Source: Thalassospira sp.
Lineage (GTDB): Bacteria > Pseudomonadota > Alphaproteobacteria > Rhodospirillales > Thalassospiraceae
NCBI RefSeq assembly: GCF_030690045.1
Contig: NZ_JAUYHK010000016.1
Span: 558,001-622,000, forward strand
Length of the DNA stretch: 64,000 nucleotides
Direction: 5' to 3'
Positions 52,420-61,142 of the stretch are shown here, piece after piece. The translations under genes were made by a program, and so were the position numbers. The notes beneath the pieces were generated by a model. The model saw only the letters and a list, made by a program, of their open reading frames with translations. It did no database searches and was not told the DNA's origin. Every line of letters begins with the position of its first letter. Positions within the stretch are counted from its first letter, which is position 1.

Positions 52420-53460
52420 TTAAAGATCGTCGCCATCGCGAAAGGCGGCCAGATCGTCAATGCGGCGATAGGGCAGCAGCGTTTGCAGGTCTTCGGCGGG
52501 CGTACCATCCAGCAAGGCCAGCAAATGGTCCGACAGGACTTTGCCAACCCGGCGTTGCGGCTGGTAATAATAGGCCAGTTTCTGTTTCGACAGCATGCGA
52601 AACGGCATGCCGCCAAATCCGACCAGCCCGATGCCATCACGCACCGTATCAAGGCCCAGTTCGGGCAAGGCTTCAAGCGCGCCGATCATCGTCATCTGAC
52701 TGGCGCATACCCATGCGGTGGTGTCGGGATGGCGGCGGAACAATTGCAGGGTGGCTTCGCGCGCCGCCCGCACGGATAACTGGGACGGCATCCAGATCAT
52801 GCTGTCGGGGTCCAGCCCGGCCTCGACCATCGCCCGGCGTGCACCGCGTTTGCGATAGCCAAAAAAACTGAGCTTTTCGGGTGGATCAATCATCGCAATA
52901 TGGCGGTGCCCGTCATTAAGCAGACGTTTGATTGCATCATAGGCCGCCTGTTCATCGTCATGATCGACATAGGCATGCGGTGTGAGCAATTCGGTCCGGC
53001 CAAAGGACACAAAGGGAAAATCGTACTGAAGACAATATTTGGCGCGAATATCCTGCAAGGTGGTGCGCGAAAACACCACCGCATCGGCCATGCGTTGCAT
53101 ATGCACGCGGCGCACCGGTTCCAGCGGGTCTTCCTCGCTGGTCTGGGCCAGAACGACAAGGCTGTAATGCGCCTGATCCAGCCCTTGGGCAAGGCTTTCG
53201 ACCTGGGCCAGAAAGCCCGGGTCACCATAATCGCCTACTTCGTGAGAATACAGGATCGAACAGACCTGCATGGTGCGCCCGGTGCGTAACATCACGCCGC
53301 GCGCATCGGGCAGATAGCCGATTTCAGCAGCGGTCGCCTTGACCCGCGCTACTGTGTCGGGTTTGACCTCCGGCCCGTCTTTCAGGGCACGCGATACCGT
53401 TGTGACCGAAAGGCCAAGACGGTCCGCGATGGTGCGAAGATTGGGCCGCGCCGCTGCCAT
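52420..53460 (-). CDS. LacI family transcriptional regulator
   Basis: A 346-residue regulator. The helix-turn-helix NLRTIADRLGLSVTTVSRALKDGPEVKPDTVARVKATAAEIGYLPDA is followed by a periplasmic-binding-like ligand domain. It lies immediately downstream of the GH1 gene on the same strand and next to the sugar-uptake operon. Two identical operators of LacI type lie between the divergent GH1 and uptake genes, so it very likely controls both and responds to a glucoside or its product. Confidence 0.93.
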   Translation of the reverse strand: MAAARPNLRTIADRLGLSVTTVSRALKDGPEVKPDTVARVKATAAEIGYLPDARGVMLRTGRTMQVCSILYSHEVGDYGDPGFLAQVESLAQGLDQAHYSLVVLAQTSEEDPLEPVRRVHMQRMADAVVFSRTTLQDIRAKYCLQYDFPFVSFGRTELLTPHAYVDHDDEQAAYDAIKRLLNDGHRHIAMIDPPEKLSFFGYRKRGARRAMVEAGLDPDSMIWMPSQLSVRAAREATLQLFRRHPDTTAWVCASQMTMIGALEALPELGLDTVRDGIGLVGFGGMPFRMLSKQKLAYYYQPQRRVGKVLSDHLLALLDGTPAEDLQTLLPYRRIDDLAAFRDGDDL

Positions 53461-53510
53461 TGAAATCCTTTATCTTTCAGTCTGTTCTGATATTCATTTC
53501 GGATTCGAAA

Positions 53511-54842
53511 TTATGACAGGCTGTTGGTTTCCATGATGTGTTTCATAAAGTCATAGGATGCCTTGGGGGTGCGTTTCTGGGTTTTGTAATCGACATGCAC
53601 CAGACCAAACCGTTTGTCATAGCCATAAGCCCATTCAAAATTATCCATCAGCGACCACGGCATATACCCTTGAACATTTGCGCCTTCTTCTACTGCGTCA
53701 AGAAGCGCCGTCAAGTATTCGCTGTGATAGGCGATACGGTCCTGATCATTGATCTGACCGTCCTTGTGGGCCAGGTCAAGAAAAGCGCCGCCATTCTCGG
53801 TAATGAAAATCGGTGGATTGCCATAACGGTTTTGCAGGATTTTGATGGTCTGATAAAAACAGCGTCCGTCAATCGCCCAGCCCATTTCGGTGCGCCGGAA
53901 ATAGCGCGGCGGTTCGGCATGTTTGAACGGCCATGCACGCCCTTCGGTGGCTTCAATATAACTGGGGAAATACTGGTTCAGGCCCTGAAAATCGACCGGT
54001 TGATGGATGGCTTCAAGGTCACCCTCCCGAAGATGCGGTTCCATCCGCTCCATCACCGAGTCGGGATAGTACCCTTTATAAACCGGATCCAGAAAAACAC
54101 CGTTCCATTTGTCTTCAAACAGGCCGATCAGATGGGCATCCTGTTCGTGCCGGTGTGGCAGGGTATAGGCCTTGTGCATCGGCAGGACAAATCCCACCGG
54201 TGTATCGGGGCAGATGTCTTTCAGAATCCGGGTTGCCCGGCCATGTGAAAGGTTCAGATGATGGGCCACCCGCATGGCAGCACGCGGGTCGGTCAGGCCC
54301 GGCGCATGGCGGCCTTCTTCATGACCAACCCAGGCGACGACATTGGGTTCGTTAAATGTCACCCATGCCTTGATCCGGTCACCCAGACGGCGTGCAATAA
54401 CATCGGTATAATCGCCAAACCAGCCCACAATATCGCGATTGGCCCAGCCGCCACGATCCTGCAAGGCCTGTGGCAGATCCCAGTGATACAGGCACAGCCA
54501 CGGATCAATACCGCGTTCCAGCATGCCATCAACCAGCCGGTCATAAAAGGCGAGGCCTTTTTCATTCACCGCCCCGGTGCCGTCGGGCATCACACGCGGC
54601 CACATCACCGAAAACCGGTAATGTTGCGCCCCCATGTTTTTGATCAGGTCCAGATCCTCGGCCCAGCGATGATAATGGTCGCAGGCAATGCGACCGTTTT
54701 CGCCATTTGCGACCTTGCCCGGTGTGTCGCAATAGGTGTCCCAGATCGTGGCACCGCGACCATCATCCCTGGCCCCGCCTTCAATCTGATAGCTGGAGGT
54801 CGAAACCCCCCAGCGAAAATCTTTGGGAAAGTGTCTGGTCAT
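53511..54842 (-). CDS. bglA: GH1 family beta-glucosidase
   Basis: Hydrolyses beta-glucosides in the cytoplasm by a retaining mechanism. The 443-residue TIM-barrel enzyme has the GH1 N-terminal PKDFRWGVSTSSYQIEGGARDDGRG, the acid/base glutamate in VTFNEPN near residue 165, the nucleophile glutamate in IFITENGGAF near residue 353, and WSLMDNFEWAYGYDKRFGLVHVDY at the end. No signal peptide. Start at MTRHFPKDF. A LacI gene follows; the divergent operon supplies transport. Confidence 0.95.
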   Translation of the reverse strand: MTRHFPKDFRWGVSTSSYQIEGGARDDGRGATIWDTYCDTPGKVANGENGRIACDHYHRWAEDLDLIKNMGAQHYRFSVMWPRVMPDGTGAVNEKGLAFYDRLVDGMLERGIDPWLCLYHWDLPQALQDRGGWANRDIVGWFGDYTDVIARRLGDRIKAWVTFNEPNVVAWVGHEEGRHAPGLTDPRAAMRVAHHLNLSHGRATRILKDICPDTPVGFVLPMHKAYTLPHRHEQDAHLIGLFEDKWNGVFLDPVYKGYYPDSVMERMEPHLREGDLEAIHQPVDFQGLNQYFPSYIEATEGRAWPFKHAEPPRYFRRTEMGWAIDGRCFYQTIKILQNRYGNPPIFITENGGAFLDLAHKDGQINDQDRIAYHSEYLTALLDAVEEGANVQGYMPWSLMDNFEWAYGYDKRFGLVHVDYKTQKRTPKASYDFMKHIMETNSLS

Positions 54843-54890
54843 TCCTGTTTCCTTGCCCTGTTCTGTTCCGGGTTCTGTGGCCCGGTCCAA

Positions 54891-54908
54891 AATTCGTAAC
54901 GTTTCGAT
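54891..54908. promoter_or_regulatory. LacI-type operator, copy 1 (GH1 side)
   Basis: AATTCGTAACGTTTCGAT, built around the palindromic core CGTAACGTTTCG. It is the exact reverse complement of copy 2 at 55002-55019, with 111 bases between centres. It lies 49 bases upstream of the GH1 start, where it could block that promoter. Confidence 0.85.
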
Positions 54909-54968
54909 AATTACGGCAAAACAATAATGCCGCTGGGATTTGCGGCCATTATGGGGAAGTTTTCTTGA

Positions 54969-54997
54969 TTGACAAGCCTGAATGAAAGGCCTATCAA
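54969..54997 (+). promoter_or_regulatory. Sigma-70-type promoter of the sugar ABC operon
   Basis: TTGACA (54969-54974), a 17-base spacer, then TATCAA (54992-54997). The predicted start of transcription falls within or just before operator copy 2, so bound repressor would block initiation. Confidence 0.75.
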
Positions 54998-55001
54998 AAA
55001 A

Positions 55002-55019
55002 ATCGAAACGTTACGAATT
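55002..55019. promoter_or_regulatory. LacI-type operator, copy 2 (ABC operon side)
   Basis: ATCGAAACGTTACGAATT, the exact reverse complement of copy 1. It starts 4 bases after the -10 hexamer of the promoter for the uptake operon, and 53 bases upstream of the binding-protein start. Two identical sites facing each other allow looping by a tetramer or independent control of each side. Confidence 0.87.
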
Positions 55020-55071
55020 TAAACCGAAGCATGTCGGGCGCAACGTCGTAAAAAATCGGGAGGATACCGGA

Positions 55072-56316
55072 ATGACCAGATTTACAAAGGTGGCGGGCCT
55101 TACGGCTCTTTTGCTTGCCGGGGCATCGGCATCGTCGTTGAATGCCCAGACGGCAGAGGTTTTGCATTGGTGGACGTCAGGCGGTGAACAGGCCGCCATT
55201 GCCGAAATTCGCAAGGGTTATGAAGCTCGGGGCGGCGAATGGATCGACACGCCGATCGCCGGGGGTAGTGCGGCACGGGCCGCGGCGGTCAACCGTATGC
55301 TGGGTGGTGATCCGGCGACGGTGTTTCAGTTTGCGATTGGCGAACAATTGCGCGAACTGGCGGATCAGGGGCTTTTGGCTGATGTCGAAAATGTTGCCGC
55401 CGGGCAAGGTTGGGATGACAAATTGCCACCGCTGATCATGCAGGCGGCCAAACATGACGGCAAATATATTGCCGCACCGATCAATATCCACGGTGAAAAC
55501 TGGATGTTCTACAATGGTGCTGCGCTGGAAAAAGCCGGTGTTTCCGTACCCAAAAGCTGGCCGGAATTTATTGAAACCGCGCAAAAACTTCAGGATGCCG
55601 GGATTATCCCGATTGGTCTGGGCGGGCAACCGTGGCAGGAACGCATCCTGTTTAACAGTGTGATGCTGGGCGTTGCCGGGCGCGATTTTTATGCCAGGGC
55701 GTATAGTACGCTGGACGAAGATTTATTGATGTCAGACACCATGTTGAAGGTGTTTGAAACCTTTGCCGCATTGAAGCCCTTTGTCGATGAAGGCAGCCCC
55801 GGCCGTCGCTGGAATGAGGCGACCGCGATGATGATTGATGGCCGGGCGGCGTTTCATTTCATGGGTGACTGGGCCAAGGGCGAAATCATTGCCGCCGGGA
55901 TTGAACCGGGCAGTTCGGTGGGTTGTGTTTTTGCCCCGGCAGAAGACCTTGCCTATATCATGACAGTGGATGTGTTTGCCTTTTCCAATATCGACACCGA
56001 TGCTGCCCGCGCCGCCCAGGAAAAAATGGCAGGCGTTATGTTTGATCCGGATGTGCAGATCGCCTTTAACCAGAAAAAGGGATCGATCCCGGCGCGGATG
56101 GATATCCCCAATGACAGCTTTGATGACTGCGCCCAATACGCCATCAAAACCATTCAGGACCCGAATACCCATCTGGTCAGTACCGGCCTGTTTGGTGTGC
56201 CAAGTTCGGTTTCCGGGGCGATTGATGATACCATCTCGAATTTCTGGAACAGTGCAGACATGACCCCGGAACAGGGTCGTGACTCCTTCCGTCAGGCCAT
56301 TGCCAACGCCAAATAA
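55072..56316 (+). CDS. Sugar ABC transporter substrate-binding protein
   Basis: A 414-residue periplasmic binding protein of the SBP_bac_1 family. A signal peptide (TKVAGLTALLLAGASASSLNAQ, cleavage near residue 24) is followed by AEVLHWWTSGGEQAAIAEIRKGYEARGGEW, typical for glucose/oligosaccharide binders. AINRMLGGDPATVFQF-like and WPEFIETAQKLQDAGIIPIGLGG segments are also typical. CGGGAGGATACC precedes MTRFTKVAG. Given the GH1 neighbour, the ligand is probably a beta-glucoside or glucose. A strong hairpin follows before the permease genes. Confidence 0.93.
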   Translation: MTRFTKVAGLTALLLAGASASSLNAQTAEVLHWWTSGGEQAAIAEIRKGYEARGGEWIDTPIAGGSAARAAAVNRMLGGDPATVFQFAIGEQLRELADQGLLADVENVAAGQGWDDKLPPLIMQAAKHDGKYIAAPINIHGENWMFYNGAALEKAGVSVPKSWPEFIETAQKLQDAGIIPIGLGGQPWQERILFNSVMLGVAGRDFYARAYSTLDEDLLMSDTMLKVFETFAALKPFVDEGSPGRRWNEATAMMIDGRAAFHFMGDWAKGEIIAAGIEPGSSVGCVFAPAEDLAYIMTVDVFAFSNIDTDAARAAQEKMAGVMFDPDVQIAFNQKKGSIPARMDIPNDSFDDCAQYAIKTIQDPNTHLVSTGLFGVPSSVSGAIDDTISNFWNSADMTPEQGRDSFRQAIANAK

Positions 56317-56340
56317 GCTGGCGCGTCTGACCGGTTTTGT

Positions 56341-56370
56341 GCCGTTGCCTACCGCAAGCAAGGCAACGGC
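56341..56370 (+). repeat. Intercistronic hairpin between binding-protein and permease genes
   Basis: GCCGTTGCCT (56341-56350) and AGGCAACGGC (56361-56370) form a perfect 10-bp stem with a 10-base loop, 24 bases after the stop and 28 before the next ATG. No U-tract follows. Such hairpins typically stabilise the upstream mRNA (as at malE-malF) and raise binding protein over permease; that is inference. Confidence 0.75.
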
Positions 56371-56398
56371 ATTGTTCCAACAAAGCGGGAAAAGAGAT

Positions 56399-57322
56399 AT
56401 GGTCGAACCGGCACATCTGGCTGCGCGGAGACAGCATCCTGACAGACGATGGTGGCGTCCGGACTGGACGGCGCGAGTCGCCCTGATCCCGGCCCTGATT
56501 ATTACAATTGTCTGTTTTTACGGGTTTATCGTCTGGACGTTTATCATTTCACTGACCCGGTCGCGCCTGTTGCCGGTTTATAATTTCACCGGGTTTGATC
56601 AATATGCCCGTCTGTTCGCCAATGAACGCTGGTGGACATCCATGCAGAATCTGGCGATTCATGGCTGTCTGTTTATTGGTGGCTGTGTCGTGATCGGATA
56701 CGGGCTGGCGATTCTGATTGATCGCGGGGTGCGTGGTGAAGGCCTGTTTCGCACCATGTTCATGATGCCGTTATCGATGTCTTTCATTGTGACCGGTGTG
56801 ATCTGGCAATGGGTGATGAACCCGACACTGGGTTTGCAGGAAGCGGTGCGCGATCTGGGTTGGGTGACCTTTGAATTTAACTGGATCGTGCGGCAGGACC
56901 GGTCGATCTATACGCTGGCGATTGCCGGAATCTGGCAACAGGTCGGCTTGTGTATGGCGCTGTTTCTGGCCGGGTTGCGCAATGTTGATCCCAATATCTG
57001 GAAAGCATCAAGGGTGGATGGCATTCCGGTATGGCGGGTTTATCTGCACATCATCACCCCGATGATGCGTACCGTGTTTTTCACGGTCTTTATTCTCATG
57101 AGTGCGATTGTCATGAAGGCCTTCGACCTTGTGGTTGCCCTGACTGGCGGCGGGCCGGGCTTTTCGTCGGATTTGCCTGCGCGCTTTGTGGTCGATCATA
57201 TTTTGAACCGGCAGGAACTGGGCATGGGGGCGGCAGGTGCGTTTGTTCTGCTGTGTACCGTTCTGGCGGTGATTTCGCCCTATATCTATTTTGAACTGCG
57301 CAAAGCGCGGGGGGCGCACTAA
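56399..57322 (+). CDS. Sugar ABC transporter permease (MalF/UgpA type)
   Basis: A 307-residue inner-membrane permease with six helices (LIPALIITIVCFYGFIVWTFIISL is the first, near residue 30). The EAA-loop region is near residue 210: ASRVDGIPVWRVYLHIITPMMRTVFFTVFI, preceded by MALFLAGLRNVDPNIWKA. It pairs with the following permease to form the membrane channel of the uptake system. GCGGGAAAAGAG precedes MVEPAH. Its stop overlaps the next ATG by one base (TAATG). Confidence 0.92.
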   Translation: MVEPAHLAARRQHPDRRWWRPDWTARVALIPALIITIVCFYGFIVWTFIISLTRSRLLPVYNFTGFDQYARLFANERWWTSMQNLAIHGCLFIGGCVVIGYGLAILIDRGVRGEGLFRTMFMMPLSMSFIVTGVIWQWVMNPTLGLQEAVRDLGWVTFEFNWIVRQDRSIYTLAIAGIWQQVGLCMALFLAGLRNVDPNIWKASRVDGIPVWRVYLHIITPMMRTVFFTVFILMSAIVMKAFDLVVALTGGGPGFSSDLPARFVVDHILNRQELGMGAAGAFVLLCTVLAVISPYIYFELRKARGAH

Positions 57323-58176
57323 TGCGGTTAAATCGTGTCGCGCTGTATGGGTTGTTGATTGTTGCCGCCTTTATGTTGATGGCCCCGGTTCTGATCATGA
57401 TTTCGACCTCGCTAAAACCGATGTCGGAAATCCGTGGCGGCAGCATTTTCGCCCTGCCGACCGACCCCACCTTTGCCGCATGGGGCAAGGCATGGTTTGG
57501 CGATTGCACCCAGGCGGTTGGTGATGTCTGTCAGGGATTGTCATCCTCGTTCATGACATCGGTACGGATCGTGATCCCCGCCCTGATCTTGTCGGTCGGG
57601 CTGGGGTCGGTGACCGGATATGCCCTTGCGGCATGGCGGGTTCCGGGGGCCAATCTGTTGTTTGCCGCCCTTTTGGTGGGCATGTTCATTCCGCCGCAGG
57701 TCACCCTGTATCCGTTGATCATTCTGGTGCGCGAACTGGGCCTGTTTGGCAGTATATCGGGGCTGGTTCTGGTACATGTGATCTGGGGGGTGGCCTTTAC
57801 CACCATGATGTTTCGCAACTTTTTCAAAACAGTACCGCAGGATTTGCTGAAAGCCGCCCGGATTGACGGGGCCGGGTTCTGGCCATTGTTCTGGTATGTG
57901 ATGTTGCCGCTGTCCCTGCCTATTCTGGGTGTCGCGATGATTTTGCAGTTCACCTATATCTGGAACGACTTTTTGCTGGGCCTGACCTTTGGCGGGCGGT
58001 CCGGGCAACCGATGACGGTGGCGCTGAACAATCTGGTCGGCTCGCAATTTGGCGAGAAGGAATACAATGTCGATATGGCTGCCACCATGCTGACAGCATT
58101 GCCGACACTGGCGGTTTATCTGCTGTCGGGGCGGTTGTTTGTGCGCGGAATTGCCGCAGGGGCAGTGAAAGGATAA
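57322..58176 (+). CDS. Sugar ABC transporter permease (MalG/UgpE type)
   Basis: A 284-residue second permease with about six helices (VALYGLLIVAAFMLMAPVLIMISTSLKP near the start) and an EAA loop near residue 170: DLLKAARIDGAGFWPLFWYVMLPLSLPILGVAMI. ISGLVLVHVIWGVAFTTMMFRNFF precedes it. Translationally coupled to the first permease by a one-base overlap, and 7 bases from the ATPase gene. Confidence 0.93.
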   Translation: MRLNRVALYGLLIVAAFMLMAPVLIMISTSLKPMSEIRGGSIFALPTDPTFAAWGKAWFGDCTQAVGDVCQGLSSSFMTSVRIVIPALILSVGLGSVTGYALAAWRVPGANLLFAALLVGMFIPPQVTLYPLIILVRELGLFGSISGLVLVHVIWGVAFTTMMFRNFFKTVPQDLLKAARIDGAGFWPLFWYVMLPLSLPILGVAMILQFTYIWNDFLLGLTFGGRSGQPMTVALNNLVGSQFGEKEYNVDMAATMLTALPTLAVYLLSGRLFVRGIAAGAVKG

Positions 58177-58183
58177 TCACGAC

Positions 58184-59257
58184 ATGAATGGCGTGGAATT
58201 ACGCGGTGTCACCAAGGCCTATTCCGGTCTTGCCGTGATGAAAGACATCAATCTTGAAATCGAAGACGGGGCGTTTCTGGTTTTGCTGGGGCCGTCCGGG
58301 TGTGGCAAATCGACATTGTTGAACATGATTGCCGGGCTGGAACCGGTGACGGGTGGGGAAATTCACATTGCCGGGCGCGATATGACAAAACTGGAACCCG
58401 ATGAACGCGATATCGCGATGGTGTTTCAGTCCTATGCCCTGTATCCGACGATGTCGGTGCGCAAAAATATCGGTTTTGGCCTGAAAATGCGGGGCATGGC
58501 ACGCCCTGATATCGAAAGGCGGGTGTCGGAAATTGGCGAATTGTTGCAGATTACCCCGCTTCTGGATCGCAAGCCGTCGCAATTATCGGGCGGCCAGCAA
58601 CAGCGTGTGGCGATTGGCCGTGCCCTTGTTCGCGATCCGGTGGTGTTTTTGTTTGATGAACCGCTGTCGAACCTTGATGCCAAATTGCGCGCCGATATGC
58701 GGGTTGAATTGAAGCGCCTGCATGAAAGGCTGGGTCGGACCATTGTCTATGTCACCCATGACCAGATCGAGGCCATGACACTGGCGACACGGGTGGTGGT
58801 TCTGGAACAAGGTCGCATCCAGCAAAATGATACGCCGGAAAATGTCTATCGCCGTCCGGCCAATCGCTTTGTCGCCAGCTTTGTCGGCGCACCGACGATG
58901 AATTTTCTGGATGGCAAACTGGTGCGCGATGGTGATGCCGTATTGTTTGATACCGGGGCCGGTTGCCTGCCTGTTGCCGGTTTGCCGGATCACGCTGCAC
59001 ATTTGCTGGATCGTCCGGTGACGCTGGGGGCCCGGCCCGAACATCTGGTGTTTGATGATGCCGGATGCGCGGCAAAGGTCTTGCTGGCCGAACCGACCGG
59101 GCCGGACCAATATGTTCGTGTGGCGGTGGCCGGGGCCGAAGTCACGGCGCGTACCGGCCCGGAACAGGTGTTTCGCTCCGGGGCTTCGGTCTCGATTTTG
59201 GCGGATGGGGCGCGGATATCGGTATTTGATCCCGACTCCGGCCAGGCAATCCTGTAG
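58184..59257 (+). CDS. Sugar ABC transporter ATPase (MalK/UgpC type)
   Basis: A 357-residue ATPase energising the uptake system. Walker A GPSGCGKST at 36-44, Q-loop VFQSYALYPTMSVRKNIGFGL, signature LSGGQQQRVAIGRAL near residue 135, Walker B VFLFDEPLSNLDAKLR, H-loop VTHDQIEAMTL. The C-terminal TOBE-type domain from about residue 240 (ANRFVASFVGAPTMNFLDG) marks the MalK/UgpC group, which can also bind regulators. gntK follows after 7 bases. Confidence 0.95.
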   Translation: MNGVELRGVTKAYSGLAVMKDINLEIEDGAFLVLLGPSGCGKSTLLNMIAGLEPVTGGEIHIAGRDMTKLEPDERDIAMVFQSYALYPTMSVRKNIGFGLKMRGMARPDIERRVSEIGELLQITPLLDRKPSQLSGGQQQRVAIGRALVRDPVVFLFDEPLSNLDAKLRADMRVELKRLHERLGRTIVYVTHDQIEAMTLATRVVVLEQGRIQQNDTPENVYRRPANRFVASFVGAPTMNFLDGKLVRDGDAVLFDTGAGCLPVAGLPDHAAHLLDRPVTLGARPEHLVFDDAGCAAKVLLAEPTGPDQYVRVAVAGAEVTARTGPEQVFRSGASVSILADGARISVFDPDSGQAIL

Positions 59258-59264
59258 CCCGGCC

Positions 59265-59810
59265 ATGAATATTGTTGTGATGGGGGTTTCGGGATGTGGC
59301 AAGACGGCGCTGTCGCGGATGTTATCTGACCGTTTGCGCCTGCCTTTTATCGAAGGCGATGATCTGCATCCGCCGCAAAACCGGGCACGCATGAGTGCGG
59401 GATTGCCGCTGGATGACAGGATGCGGCAACCGTGGCTGGAACGGATTGGGGCCGAAATGCAGCAACAATCTGCCGGTCCGGGCGGCTGCGTGGTCGCCTG
59501 TTCAGCCCTGAAACGCCATTATCGCAATATTTTGCGCCGGGGTGGCGCAGATGTATTTGTGCATTTGCAGGCACGATTTGAGGTGATCGAGGCGCGCCTG
59601 CAACATCGGCAGGGCCATTTCATGCCTGTCAGTTTGCTGACCAACCAATATGCCACCCTTGAACCGTTTGACGGCGACGAAACCGATACGATCCTTCTGG
59701 ATGCCGAACGGCCTGTTGCGGCTTTGTGCTATCAGGCCTGCCGCGGTCTTGTCTGCGATTTTCACGACATCATCGGCACCGGCAGGGCGCTGTCGGAAAA
59801 TAACGGGTAA
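59265..59810 (+). CDS. gntK: Gluconokinase
   Basis: Phosphorylates gluconate to 6-phosphogluconate. The 181-residue GntK/IdnK type has P-loop GVSGCGKT at 7-14, LPFIEGDDLHPPQNRARMSAGLPLDDRMRQPWL (about residues 26-58), ACSALKRHYRNILR near residue 83, and GHFMPVSLLTNQYATLE near residue 118, all diagnostic. Last gene of the uptake operon, suggesting glucose from the glucoside is partly oxidised to gluconate before phosphorylation. Its last 49 bases overlap the converging dipeptidase gene. Confidence 0.93.
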   Translation: MNIVVMGVSGCGKTALSRMLSDRLRLPFIEGDDLHPPQNRARMSAGLPLDDRMRQPWLERIGAEMQQQSAGPGGCVVACSALKRHYRNILRRGGADVFVHLQARFEVIEARLQHRQGHFMPVSLLTNQYATLEPFDGDETDTILLDAERPVAALCYQACRGLVCDFHDIIGTGRALSENNG

Positions 59811-60319
59811 CGGGTCCGGGCATTGGGCAACTGATAGTGCCACCATTCATGGGTGTAATATTCAAACCCGGCTGTCACCATGATGCCGAGCAACAAAAGC
59901 CGGTTGGCTTCGGCCACACGGCTCAGCCCGTCCGCCCCGTGATAGGACCGGATATGCATTTCATCAAACCCTGCCCCCATATCCAGTTCCTTGCCGTTTT
60001 GATCCAACAGGGTTAGATCAATGGCCACCCCGCGACCATGCGGCGATCCGATATCGGGATTGGCGATGAAATCGGGGTTCGGTGTGTGGTTCCACAGGGC
60101 ACGCTGGGCTTCTTGTGGGCGAAAGGCATCCAGTACCCGGATGCGCGTCCCCTGACGCCGGGCAAGCTGGCTGGCTTTTTTCAGGCAGATCGCGGCATCG
60201 GGATGCAGATAGCAGGCCGGGCGCGTATAAATTGGCATTCCGGTGAAATTGCGATTCGTGGCATAAACGATATCGAGTTCAACATCATATTCTTGCGGCG
60301 TTATTTCAACCAGCGCCAT
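59762..60319 (-). CDS. ddpX: D-alanyl-D-alanine dipeptidase (VanX/DdpX type)
   Basis: A 185-residue zinc peptidase that splits D-Ala-D-Ala. The zinc and catalytic residues are visible: RIRVLDAFRPQEAQRALW near residue 60 with the conserved arginine, SPHGRGVAIDLTLLD with histidine and aspartate (about 94 and 101), and YYTHEWWHYQL with glutamate and histidine (about 158-161). No signal peptide, so likely cytoplasmic. In Proteobacteria such enzymes help recycle or feed on peptidoglycan dipeptide; they do not by themselves mean vancomycin resistance. It converges with and overlaps gntK by 49 bases. Confidence 0.92.
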   Translation of the reverse strand: MALVEITPQEYDVELDIVYATNRNFTGMPIYTRPACYLHPDAAICLKKASQLARRQGTRIRVLDAFRPQEAQRALWNHTPNPDFIANPDIGSPHGRGVAIDLTLLDQNGKELDMGAGFDEMHIRSYHGADGLSRVAEANRLLLLGIMVTAGFEYYTHEWWHYQLPNARTRYPLFSDSALPVPMMS

Positions 60320-60365
60320 CGGCGGAGGCTCCCTGTTCTTGAAGTTTACCGACTACATCAAAAAA

Positions 60366-61142
60366 ATGCTGACCGGCCAAATGCGTTCCGATTCCCTTAG
60401 CGCAGATCAGGTGGCTCCGCAAAGCACTTTGCCACAAGACCCTGCCGGATTGATCCTGCTGGCGATTGATACCGCGTCAACATCGCTGTCAACGGCGGTG
60501 CTGGTGGATGGGGTGGTGCGCGGCGAAACATACGAGGATATGGAACGCGGACAGGCTGAAAACCTGTTGCCCTTTATCGAACGTAGCCTTGATCAGGCCG
60601 GTGTGACATTTGATCAGGTCGATGGCATTGCCGTAACGGTTGGTCCCGGTGCCTTTACCGGTATGCGCATTGGTCTTGCCACGGCACGCGGATTGGGGCT
60701 TAGCCGTAAAATACCGGTGGTCGGCGTCAGTTCGCTGGAAGCCGTTGCATGGGGGGTTACGCAACGCGATCATCAGGGCCGCAATATTGTGGTCGCGCTC
60801 GACAGCAAACGAAACGAGATTTTCGCCCAGGCCTTTGATGCGCAAAAACGCCCGCTTGGCCCGCCAGAATGCCTGCCACCGCGTCAGGCCTTGATGCTGG
60901 CTCCGCCCGGCCCGACGGTTCTGGCCGGGGATGCGACGCCGCGGCTTTTGACCGCCGCCGCCCATGCCCCGGATACTTTTTATGCCTGCACTGCGCCGGG
61001 TCTGCCGCGTGCCGGTGTGGTGGCGCAAATTGCCGCCGGACGCTGGGAATCCGGTGGCAATTTGCCACCGGTGCCGCTTTATTTACGTGCCCCGGATGCA
61101 AGACGCATGGATGAACAGGATCAACCGGTCGCATCGTCATGA
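60366..61142 (+). CDS. tsaB: tRNA t6A biosynthesis protein TsaB
   Basis: TsaB is the partner of TsaD in making N6-threonylcarbamoyl-adenosine in tRNA. The 258-residue protein has LILLAIDTASTSLSTAVLVDG near residue 28, GIAVTVGPGAFTGMRIGLATARGLGLSRKIPVVGVSSLEAVAW (about residues 88-130), and VALDSKRNEIFAQ. It has an N-terminal extension of about 28 residues ahead of the usual start; ATG 60366 is one choice, TTG 60339 with GGAGG upstream is another. Its end overlaps the rimI ATG by an ATGA junction. Confidence 0.92.
   Translation: MLTGQMRSDSLSADQVAPQSTLPQDPAGLILLAIDTASTSLSTAVLVDGVVRGETYEDMERGQAENLLPFIERSLDQAGVTFDQVDGIAVTVGPGAFTGMRIGLATARGLGLSRKIPVVGVSSLEAVAWGVTQRDHQGRNIVVALDSKRNEIFAQAFDAQKRPLGPPECLPPRQALMLAPPGPTVLAGDATPRLLTAAAHAPDTFYACTAPGLPRAGVVAQIAAGRWESGGNLPPVPLYLRAPDARRMDEQDQPVASS

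Noticed and set aside
54905-54960. A sigma-70 promoter for the GH1 gene on the minus strand
   Set aside because: A -10-like TAATTA is present, but no acceptable -35 lies at proper spacing.
59762-60319. Vancomycin-resistance gene
   Set aside because: Although the protein is of VanX type, no vanH or vanA-like ligase is nearby; in Proteobacteria this family serves dipeptide use.
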